A stretch of 15,267 nt of DNA from Rickettsiales bacterium. GTDB taxonomy: Bacteria; Pseudomonadota; Alphaproteobacteria; Rickettsiales; UBA1997. Location of the stretch: NCBI GenBank assembly GCA_031284025.1, contig JAITAR010000065.1:1-15267 (forward strand), in the 5' to 3' direction. Of this stretch, positions 1 through 6,474 are shown in pieces. The notes beneath the pieces are model-generated. The model did no database searches. It was not told where the DNA came from and worked only from the letters and a program-made list of their open reading frames with translations. The number at the start of each line of letters is the position of its first letter. Position 1 is the first letter of the stretch. A program made the position numbers and the translations under genes.

Positions 1-2
1 AA

Positions 3-2228
3 AAAAAAAGAGAAAAACTTAATGCATTTTCTGATGTCTCTGCGGGGGTAGACAATGTGAAGTTGGGAGAAATAGGAAAAAAGGAAAATAATACAGTATT
101 GAAGCAAGCTCAAGGCACTAATTCGGTTAAAGCTTTGCGAAAAAAAGACATTGAACGCAGCGAAATTGGTCTAGACAAACAAGTGACTAGTGCAGGAGGA
201 GAAAGTTCAGAAGGTGAAAAAAAACAGGAGGAAAACACCAAAGAATTCTCATCGGCCAGAATATCAAAAGGACCGATGACACTAAAAGATTTTATTGTTG
301 ACGAAGTATCTGAAAATAGCAAAATTGACGATAAAGAATTTGGCTACCTTTCAAAGGCCGGAGCAGTTACACTATATGAGAGAGCAAAACTCTCTAAAAA
401 ACTTAAAAAAGCAGAAAAAAAATTCAACGAAGCGGCCATAAAAATGGAGGAACTTAAAAAAGAGTTTAACGACACGACCATATATGTCGGCGAGAATTAC
501 TCCAAGAATATGGCGAGTTTGGTAGATAAAATTGGTGGTGACGATACAAAGTCTGCCGATGGGAAAAATCCCAAAGAAAAGAAAGAAATGCGCAGGGATA
601 TCAAAAATTTCTATGACCTAGTTGATAGCGAAATCAAAAAAATGGTCCATAGTAACACTGATGAAAAGAAATTGAGCAGGGAGGAAGAAATAGAAAAACA
701 GATGGAGTTACGTCAAAACTTTATTGAAGGAATAAAAAAAGACGATAATGAAAAATCCGATGATAAAATTCTCCAAATTAAAAATCTCTACAATAAGCAT
801 AAAAATGAAATAGATGGACTCGAGGAGAAAGTTAGGGAGTCAGACATAAAAACTAAATCTACAATAGATTCTTTAAAAGAACAGAAAAAAATTATGGAAG
901 AGGTTATAACCCAAAACGCAAAGGAAATAGTGGGAGCAATGACTAAAAATCTGGGGGGAAATGATCTCATCAGAGGAGACTCTGGTAGTCTTAGCGACAG
1001 TGACATAGAAAAATCCAGGACAGTGGAGAAAAAAATACGTGAAACGTTGGATAGGAATAAAGATGCCATTGAAAAAAATTTGACCAAAAAAATATCTGCA
1101 AGTCCTCTGGGAGAAGAAAATTCGCGTGAAGTCACAGAGTACAGTAGCGATCAATTAATTGAGAAGTACGGAAAAACAAGTCTAAGGAATTTTATAGCAA
1201 AAAAAGTGTCAGAAAATAGTCATATTTCTGATAGCCATGGCTTCAATCAACTTTCTCCCGAGGGGGCAGCCATGCTCTACGATATGAACAAAGAGAAGGG
1301 GGATGAATCTAAAAGAAATTTAATATTTGCTGGGGAGACGCGTTTTGTTTTGGCACTATATAATATGGATGCAAATTTAAACAAACTTAGAAATAATGAG
1401 CTCTATGGAAGTGGTAAAGGAATTAATGGTGAATGCATAGACAAAAAGATAGATAGTTGTCTAGAAAAAAATACTAAAGGTAACTCTAACGACGCCAGCA
1501 AAGAAAAAAAATCAGAAGACATTAAAGCTTTCTATAAATTGGTAAATGAAGAGGTGAAGCGTATAAAACAGGAGGAAGGAAACAAAGAAAGAAGTTACGA
1601 AGAAAATATAGAACGGCTAGTGGAAATACGTAAGGAAGCTTTCGAAAATGTTAAAAATGGCAAATTTAAAACAGATTCCGATGAACAGAAGATATCTGCC
1701 GCTGAAGCTAAAAAAATATACGAAGAAAACAAGGAAGATATAAAGAATATTGAGGAAGATATTGGCAAGGAAGATGAAAAAGTTAAAGGTGCGGTTAAAT
1801 CAATAGCAGAATTTAAAAAAGAAATGGATGATGTGATAGATCAATACGCCAGTGTTATAATAGATGACATGAATGCTCAACTAAAGGAAGCAGCCATTGT
1901 GAAACAAATATCTTTGGAAAAGGAAGATAAAGAACAGCTTACTAAAGCGGAAGAGGAATTATCTAATGAAATGTCTTTGACAGATGAAAAGAAAGAACAA
2001 TGTTATGAAATAAAAAAGAAACTATCAAATAAATTAAATTTGACAGATGAAAAAAAAGAACAATTTTCTGAAACGGAAAAGGAATTATCAAAAAGTATAG
2101 ATAATAATAAAGAAAACATAAAGAAAAGTATGAAAGAAAGCTTAAAAAGTTTTAATTCAAATTATGTTTCAGAACTTGAAAACCCCTCTGTTATCCCTAA
2201 AAGTAGGGGCAATGGTGTGCAGCTATAG
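3..2228 (+). CDS. Large Lys/Glu-rich coiled-coil protein with two tandem modules (5'-partial)
   Basis: I do not recognise the family. The frame has no stop back to the left edge of the window, so the true start is probably outside it. A GTG at 57, preceded by a G5 run at 44-48, is the first in-window start. Numbering from that GTG, residues 76-300 and 376-609 are homologous modules. Each opens with F-I-x(4)-V-S-E-N-S, then a short block with L-S-x-(A/E)-G-A, then K-E-K-K followed by D-I-K-x-F-Y-x-L-V, and ends in long charged helices. Residues 619-681 are three 21-residue repeats sharing D-x-K-E-Q. No cysteine-rich, membrane or enzymatic motif is visible; the composition (Lys, Glu, Asn) and heptad-like spacing indicate coiled coils. 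The C-terminus runs into a GC-rich intergenic patch and converges on the peptidase gene. It could be a secreted or surface effector or a structural protein; this is inference only. Confidence 0.8.
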   Translation, partial: KKREKLNAFSDVSAGVDNVKLGEIGKKENNTVLKQAQGTNSVKALRKKDIERSEIGLDKQVTSAGGESSEGEKKQEENTKEFSSARISKGPMTLKDFIVDEVSENSKIDDKEFGYLSKAGAVTLYERAKLSKKLKKAEKKFNEAAIKMEELKKEFNDTTIYVGENYSKNMASLVDKIGGDDTKSADGKNPKEKKEMRRDIKNFYDLVDSEIKKMVHSNTDEKKLSREEEIEKQMELRQNFIEGIKKDDNEKSDDKILQIKNLYNKHKNEIDGLEEKVRESDIKTKSTIDSLKEQKKIMEEVITQNAKEIVGAMTKNLGGNDLIRGDSGSLSDSDIEKSRTVEKKIRETLDRNKDAIEKNLTKKISASPLGEENSREVTEYSSDQLIEKYGKTSLRNFIAKKVSENSHISDSHGFNQLSPEGAAMLYDMNKEKGDESKRNLIFAGETRFVLALYNMDANLNKLRNNELYGSGKGINGECIDKKIDSCLEKNTKGNSNDASKEKKSEDIKAFYKLVNEEVKRIKQEEGNKERSYEENIERLVEIRKEAFENVKNGKFKTDSDEQKISAAEAKKIYEENKEDIKNIEEDIGKEDEKVKGAVKSIAEFKKEMDDVIDQYASVIIDDMNAQLKEAAIVKQISLEKEDKEQLTKAEEELSNEMSLTDEKKEQCYEIKKKLSNKLNLTDEKKEQFSETEKELSKSIDNNKENIKKSMKESLKSFNSNYVSELENPSVIPKSRGNGVQL
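1911..2099 (+). repeat. Three in-frame 63-bp (21-residue) tandem repeats
   Basis: The units are 1911-1973, 1974-2036 and 2037-2099. Each encodes a 21-residue helix. Units 2 and 3 share L-T-D-E-K-K-E-Q exactly; unit 1 has L-E-K-E-D-K-E-Q at the same place. All three end in a (E/K)-L-S-(N/K) block. The repeats sit just after the second large module of the coiled-coil protein and look like a recent helical extension. Confidence 0.85.
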
Positions 2229-2261
2229 AGCTACAGTACTAACTTTAGCAGATAATGGTGT

Positions 2262-2330
2262 GGGGGGGGACAACACGGCGGGAATTGGCACATCGCGGCG
2301 GCGCCGCCCTCCCGCGGGCCCCCCCCCGGT
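2262..2330. other. Anomalous GC-rich palindromic patch between convergent genes
   Basis: In a window of about one third G+C this stretch is mostly G and C. It contains a G8 run (2262-2269), the perfect palindromes GGCGGCGCCGCC (2297-2308) and CCCGCGGG (2311-2318), and a C9 run (2319-2327). The G8 and C9 runs are complementary and could close a long hairpin round the two inner palindromes. It lies between two genes whose 3' ends face each other, so it could act as a transcription barrier for both, but there is no T-tract of the intrinsic-terminator kind. An assembly or library artefact is also possible. Confidence 0.6.
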
Positions 2331-2349
2331 CAACAATAATTCGAGCACC

Positions 2350-4293
2350 CTAGAGTGTTATGCCTGCTTCTTTCAGTAGGGATTCCAACTCGTCTATTAG
2401 GTTAGCTATTACGTCTAAACCATCCTGCCAGAAACTTCTGTTTTTTGTATCTACGGCCAAAAATTCAAGCAATTCGGTGTAGTTTTTATCGCCTCCTGAA
2501 CTGAGCAGTTTAAGATATCTATCCTGAAAATTTCCGGGGTCTTTCCTATAGACACTATAGAGAGAATTCGCTAAACATTGTCCAAAGGCTTTGGAATAGG
2601 CATAAAAAGGCCTACTCAGAAAATGTGGAATGTACACCCAGCTGTATTTATATTCATCACCAAGTTCGAAAATGTTGCCAAGATTCTTTCTCTGAACAGA
2701 CAGCCAAATTTCACCCAATTTATCCGGGCTAATTTCACCATCTTTCCTTTCTTCATGGACCATTCTCTCAAATTCTAGAGAAGATATTTGACCCATGGTA
2801 TTATCTATCATGGATTCTATTTCCCGAGCGACTATAGCAATTTTTCTATTCAGATCCGTTTCATTTTTCAGTAGATACCTAAAAACCAGTCGTTCTCCGA
2901 AAATTGAAGTTGTTTCTGTGAGAACTGCTGGCACATTGGACATAAAATAGCCATTGTCTTTGGCTAGGTAGATATGTATGCCATGTCCCAACTCATGGGC
3001 CAGAACTCTAAGATCATTGGCTCTTCCGTAGAAATCTAGTAGCAAATATGGGTGTGCCGTTGTTGTAGTGGGTTGGGTAAAAGTTTTGAATATTTTACCC
3101 TGTCTTGGAGAAACATCTATCCATTTGCCATCAAAAAACTCCTGGCCAATCTCTGCCATTTTTGGAGAAAATTCTCTATATGAGGCTATAACTATAGCTT
3201 CCGCCTTCTTCCAAGAATATTTTATCTCATTGGCCGATCTCAGGGGAGCATTTTTATCGGTATAGAGCAATTTATTTTTTCCGAGGATCTTAGCTTTGAG
3301 TTTGTAATATCTGTGGAAAATATTCTCATAATTTTCCCTGACTATTTTGTGAAAATTTTCCATAGTTTCATCTCCAACGGCGTTTTCTAGACTTGCACTG
3401 GAAATTGGTGTATCATATCTTCTCCAGCGATCAGACATATTTTTGTTCCTAGCCAACGTGTTTGCTATATGACTGAGAAGTTTTATATTTCTCTCTAAAT
3501 TTTTACTGACTATCTTCCCAGCTTCTATTCTTTTTTTCTCGTTAGCATCGTTATTTATAATGTCCGCCATCTGGGATCCATTCATAAGCCTATTCTCAAA
3601 GGTAAACTTCATTTTGCTAAGAGTTTCATCAAATAATCTTAGCCAGGCGCCATTGGCTACCATATCCATGTCGGTCATCAGATACTCAAGATCACTGGAA
3701 AGTATGTGGTCTCGAAAAAGTTTTAAATTTTCAACGATTGGACCATAACTTTTCCTAAGATTTGAACTGTCCTCCAATCTTATGTCTATTTCGTAGTCAC
3801 TTAATCTGCTAAGCTCCACATAAAAAAATTTCAGTTCTGACTGCAACTCTCCGATCTTTTCAAGAGATTGCTGAAAAAACAGAGTATTTTCGTTCACCAT
3901 CAAATTACTAGCATATTTAAGATAGCTAAAGGACATTATCTTCGCTCCCAGTTCTTCTATCTTTTCAAGTTCTCCGAAAGCTTTGTAGAGTTCATAGCCA
4001 CTAAGTTTTTTTACAGTTCCCTTGTATTTTCTAACAAATTTGACCGCTCTATCTTCCATATTCAGGAAATCATTTTTTATATTTTCATCATTTATTCCTG
4101 AATACAAATCACCTAGATCCCATACTGGCAAATCCTCTTTATTTTTCGCATTTTTGTCTCCATCAATGACTTTTTTATTTTCTGTCCGATTCAAGCTGAA
4201 AATAACGCAGATTGCCGCCGAAACAACTAAAAAGGATATTAGACGAGCAAAACCTCGATTTTTTTTATAGTAAAATAAATTGCCCATAGCCAT
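2350..4293 (-). CDS. pepF: M3B-family oligoendopeptidase F-like zinc peptidase, membrane-anchored
   Basis: Zinc metallopeptidase of family M3, cutting oligopeptides. The active site is clear: LAHELGHGIH gives zinc ligands His433 and His437 and catalytic Glu434, and L-T-E-T-T-S-I-F-G-E supplies the third ligand around Glu460. The preceding A-H-P-Y-L-L-L-D-F-Y-G block is typical of proteobacterial PepF. At 647 residues it is somewhat longer than usual PepF (about 600), because of an N-terminal extension with a hydrophobic segment at about residues 16-34 preceded by K/R-rich residues. This suggests a signal anchor or signal peptide, which is unusual for a family normally cytoplasmic. The usual G-A-F-C block before the HPY motif is replaced by K-T-F-T-Q-P. 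Starts at 4293 or 4287 (two ATGs); neither has a clear ribosome binding site. The gene is divergent from the membrane-protein/xer unit. Confidence 0.9.
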   Translation of the reverse strand: MAMGNLFYYKKNRGFARLISFLVVSAAICVIFSLNRTENKKVIDGDKNAKNKEDLPVWDLGDLYSGINDENIKNDFLNMEDRAVKFVRKYKGTVKKLSGYELYKAFGELEKIEELGAKIMSFSYLKYASNLMVNENTLFFQQSLEKIGELQSELKFFYVELSRLSDYEIDIRLEDSSNLRKSYGPIVENLKLFRDHILSSDLEYLMTDMDMVANGAWLRLFDETLSKMKFTFENRLMNGSQMADIINNDANEKKRIEAGKIVSKNLERNIKLLSHIANTLARNKNMSDRWRRYDTPISSASLENAVGDETMENFHKIVRENYENIFHRYYKLKAKILGKNKLLYTDKNAPLRSANEIKYSWKKAEAIVIASYREFSPKMAEIGQEFFDGKWIDVSPRQGKIFKTFTQPTTTTAHPYLLLDFYGRANDLRVLAHELGHGIHIYLAKDNGYFMSNVPAVLTETTSIFGERLVFRYLLKNETDLNRKIAIVAREIESMIDNTMGQISSLEFERMVHEERKDGEISPDKLGEIWLSVQRKNLGNIFELGDEYKYSWVYIPHFLSRPFYAYSKAFGQCLANSLYSVYRKDPGNFQDRYLKLLSSGGDKNYTELLEFLAVDTKNRSFWQDGLDVIANLIDELESLLKEAGITL

Positions 4294-4501
4294 TTTGGAA
4301 AGTAATGTATGTTGACGACGGTATTAATTTTTAAATCATTGTCAAGTTTAGCTAGCTATTCACAATTCATCCGCGACCCACTAAAAAACTACAGAAATTC
4401 TCTTCTAATTACGAAAGAAAAAAATACAAAAATTAGATGATCAACGAATATGGAGACAAAAAATGAAGGAAACCAAAAATCATCAATTAACATTGATAAA
4501 C

Positions 4502-4525
4502 TTAAATTTAAATTTAAATTTAAAT
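4502..4525. repeat. Hexanucleotide tandem repeat, 4 x TTAAAT
   Basis: Four exact copies of TTAAAT lie in the divergent intergenic region 4294-4567, about 40 bases upstream of the small membrane-protein gene. The tract is self-complementary. Its length might vary between isolates and affect promoter geometry; nothing else in this 274-base gap is convincing as a promoter on either strand. Confidence 0.7.
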
Positions 4526-4567
4526 CAGACGTTGTCTATGTTTACTATGCTATAGATTGGAGGTGGC

Positions 4568-4873
4568 GTGGAGCGGTTATTTACAGATTTTATACCAGTT
4601 AGTAAAAATAAAAGGAGATTTTCATTTTTTAGTATTGTACTGTTCTTATTTAAAAGTTCAGTAGCTATATTATTTCTGCCAATTTTTGTTATTTTTGGCA
4701 TTATGGAGTCTAAATTTTTTTTGAAACTAGTAAAACGTATTGTTTTTGTGATATATCTGTTTCTGATCGGCATGTGTATCTACACCTTTACAACAAAAGA
4801 TAAAATAATGAAAAACAGCAAAAAAGTTACAGTAGATATTGATTTTCGTGATAGGATAGAGAAATTCAGGTAA
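4568..4873 (+). CDS. Small two-span membrane protein, function unknown
   Basis: Predicted 101 residues with a GTG start. A GGAGGT sequence ends three bases before the GTG, a strong though closely spaced ribosome binding site, and this decides the start and strand. Two hydrophobic segments are visible, roughly residues 18-45 (F/L/I-rich, interrupted by K-S-S) and 54-75, with basic residues (K-N-K-R-R; K-L-V-K-R) before each. A charged C-terminal tail follows. The stop lies three bases before the recombinase ATG, so the two genes are almost certainly co-transcribed. I recognise no family. A minus-strand ORF overlaps it but has no comparable start signal. Confidence 0.65.
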   Translation: MERLFTDFIPVSKNKRRFSFFSIVLFLFKSSVAILFLPIFVIFGIMESKFFLKLVKRIVFVIYLFLIGMCIYTFTTKDKIMKNSKKVTVDIDFRDRIEKFR

Positions 4874-4876
4874 TAC

Positions 4877-5878
4877 ATGGATTACATAGATTCTTTCATT
4901 GAGTACATAAAAACTGTGAAGGGTTTGTCAAGAAACACCATTGATTCCTACAGAAGAGATCTAAAACTGCTACTCGGCCATTTAAACGGCAGAGGACCTA
5001 TTTCGATGGAAAATTGTACCACTTCAAATCTGAATGATTTTCTGGAGCACGTTTCATCCCGCTACAAAAGCAGAACTATGGATAGGCTGGTCTCATCGAT
5101 AAAGCATTTTTTCGATTTTTTACAGCTAGAGGGCTACATACTATGTAATCCATCAACATCACTGGAACATAGAAAGCAAACGATAGGACTACCAAAATTT
5201 CTAACAGAAAAGGAAATTGAAGCTCTATTTTCTGAGTCCGAGAGACTTAGCAATTCTAATTTTGGTCTGCAATTCTACTGCATGTTTAGTCTACTATACG
5301 CAACGGGTATGCGCATATCAGAGCTAGTTGAAATGAAATTATCTTCTCTGGAGATAGAATTTGATCTTGCTAGCGGTGGCTATAGAATTAAAAATTACCT
5401 GAGAGTACTGGGTAAAGGAAATAGGGAGAGAATTATTCCCATTGACAACGGCACTGTCAGTAACTTGCGAAACTACATTGATTTGAGAGAGAGGCTTCTT
5501 GGTGGACAACACTCCTCCTATCTTTTCACAGGCAGTGTAAAATTTCTAGAGAAAAGCCAACGAGGCAAAATTATAGAAAAAGTAAGGAATAGGAAAGATA
5601 AACATGTTTCTAGGCAAGTTTTTGGCAGATATCTGAAAAATCTGGCTAAAGCTGTCAACATAGATGAAAATAAAATTTCGCCGCATGTGATTAGACATTC
5701 GGTTGCAACGCATTTGCTGCAAAATGGTGCCGATCTGAGAATAATACAGGAAATCCTGGGACATTCGGATATATCTACGACACAAATATATACCCATCTA
5801 GCCAGTGCTAAATTGGATTCTACCATCAGCAATTTTCACCCAATGGCAAAATTAGACAGAACTACCATAGATCCATAG
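4877..5878 (+). CDS. xerD: Tyrosine recombinase, XerD/XerC type
   Basis: Site-specific recombinase that with its partner resolves chromosome dimers at dif during division. All six catalytic residues are present: Arg146 (TGMRISEL), Lys180 (GKGNRER), His270 and Arg273 (HVIRH), His296 (LGHSDIST) and the nucleophile Tyr305 (TQIYTH). The N-terminal SAM-like core-binding domain spans about residues 3-90. G-A-D-L-R-I-I-Q-E-I-L-G-H-S-D and the linker L-P-K-F-L-T resemble XerD more than XerC, so the symbol is a best guess. At 333 residues it is about 30 longer than typical; extra residues lie around 160-176 and 219-246. The AGGT before the ATG is a fair ribosome binding site. It follows the small membrane-protein gene by three bases. 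Full-length housekeeping Xer is likelier than a phage integrase, since no att site, phage or cargo genes adjoin it. Confidence 0.9.
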   Translation: MDYIDSFIEYIKTVKGLSRNTIDSYRRDLKLLLGHLNGRGPISMENCTTSNLNDFLEHVSSRYKSRTMDRLVSSIKHFFDFLQLEGYILCNPSTSLEHRKQTIGLPKFLTEKEIEALFSESERLSNSNFGLQFYCMFSLLYATGMRISELVEMKLSSLEIEFDLASGGYRIKNYLRVLGKGNRERIIPIDNGTVSNLRNYIDLRERLLGGQHSSYLFTGSVKFLEKSQRGKIIEKVRNRKDKHVSRQVFGRYLKNLAKAVNIDENKISPHVIRHSVATHLLQNGADLRIIQEILGHSDISTTQIYTHLASAKLDSTISNFHPMAKLDRTTIDP

Positions 5879-5991
5879 AATCTGTAGATAGAATCAAAAA
5901 AAGCAGGCAATTCAATTCATCGAATAAATATATTGTATATTGCTTTATAATTTGTATTTTTCTGCACAAGATTTTTTCTAAAGTTAGAGAG

Positions 5992-6234
5992 TTGTTGTAT
6001 TTCAGAATTTTAAATCTTCACGGCAGTGAATCTGGTGGATTTTTATACGATACGAAATCTGCAGAGCAAGAAGCTAAAATGGCAAAAGCCAGAGATATTA
6101 TTCACGGTAATCTGAAAAAAATATTTGATATATATCTTAATTGTAGAGAAATTACGGCTAATGAGGATGTCAAAAGTGCTGTGGCATCTGTCAGGCTAGT
6201 GATACGGCAAAATCCAGAGAAAATGCAAATCTAG
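5992..6234 (+). CDS. Small hypothetical protein, start uncertain
   Basis: I do not recognise this protein. It spans 80 residues if the TTG at 5992 is used, 51 if the in-frame ATG at 6079 is used; GAAG lies a few bases before that ATG. The frame stays open leftward through the whole gap to the recombinase stop without any ATG, GTG or TTG, so the N-terminus is unclear or the gene has lost its start. The C-terminal half is predicted helical with alternating charged and hydrophobic residues (K-K-I-F-D-I-Y-L; V-A-S-V-R-L-V-I-R). A TATAAT at 5946-5951 could be a -10 box, but no good -35 box accompanies it. It may be a short real gene or a decayed remnant. Confidence 0.4.
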   Translation: MLYFRILNLHGSESGGFLYDTKSAEQEAKMAKARDIIHGNLKKIFDIYLNCREITANEDVKSAVASVRLVIRQNPEKMQI

Positions 6235-6269
6235 ATTGACTATGATGTGTGCAGGATGTATTCAATGCA

Positions 6270-6298
6270 TTGACTTATGACAAGTTAAATTGTGTAAT
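6270..6298 (+). promoter_or_regulatory. Sigma-70-type promoter for the tRNA operon
   Basis: TTGACT (6270-6275) and TGTAAT (6293-6298) are separated by exactly 17 bases, and the tRNA-His gene begins 12 bases after the -10 box. Each hexamer differs from consensus by one base. The -35 box overlaps the 12-base perfect palindrome TCAATGCATTGA at 6262-6273, which might bind a dimeric regulator or be chance. Confidence 0.75.
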
Positions 6299-6310
6299 TA
6301 GTTCCGCTAT

Positions 6311-6386
6311 GGCAGGCGTAGCTCAAAGGCAGAGTAGCGGGTTGTGATTCCGTTGGTTGTGGGTTCAAATCCCATCGCCTGCCCCA
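6311..6386 (+). tRNA. tRNA-His (GTG anticodon)
   Basis: The full cloverleaf folds. Acceptor strands are 6312-6318 and 6376-6382, with U8-A9, a 4-bp D stem, anticodon GTG at 6344-6346, a 5-bp T stem around TTCAAAT, and an encoded CCA at 6384-6386. The base before position 1 is G (6311) and the discriminator is C (6383), the canonical bacterial G-1:C73 identity pair for histidine. This differs from the large alphaproteobacterial clade that lacks encoded G-1 and has A73, and fits a Rickettsiales-like lineage. Confidence 0.96.
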
Positions 6387-6389
6387 CAG

Positions 6390-6474
6390 GCCTCTGTGGT
6401 GGAATTGGTAGACACGATAGACTCAAAATCTATTGTTGAGAGACATGTCGGTTCGAGTCCGACCAGAGGTACCA
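6390..6474 (+). tRNA. tRNA-Leu (CAA anticodon)
   Basis: Acceptor strands gcctctg (6390-6396) and cagaggt (6464-6470) pair, with a G-U at the end. The D-loop region reads as in bacterial leucine tRNAs, anticodon CAA is at 6424-6426 on a 5-bp stem, a long variable arm follows, and the T arm has GTTCGAGTCC. The discriminator is A73 (6471) and CCA (6472-6474) is encoded. The gene begins three bases after tRNA-His, so both are processed from one transcript. Confidence 0.96.

Noticed and set aside
788..1154. Two long minus-strand ORFs within the coiled-coil gene
   Set aside because: They are antisense shadows of a strongly biased Lys/Glu coding frame (appearing as Phe/Ser/Leu-rich) and lack start signals.
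2578..4270. Several plus-strand ORFs of 62-82 residues inside the peptidase gene
   Set aside because: They lie wholly within the M3 peptidase coding sequence, which has a complete HELGH motif in the other strand.
4312..4345. Promoter boxes TTGACG (plus) and TTGACA (minus) upstream of the peptidase
   Set aside because: The only -10-like sequence on the minus strand, TAATAC, is 13 bases away, too close; the plus-strand box has no -10 at 16-18 bases.
4525..4773. Minus-strand ORF of 82 residues opposite the small membrane protein
   Set aside because: No ribosome binding site; the plus-strand gene has GGAGGT and is coupled to xer.
4877..5878. Phage or island integrase inserted near tRNA genes
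   Set aside because: The protein resembles housekeeping XerD/XerC, no repeat of a tRNA 3' end is found beside it, and the neighbours are not mobile-element genes.
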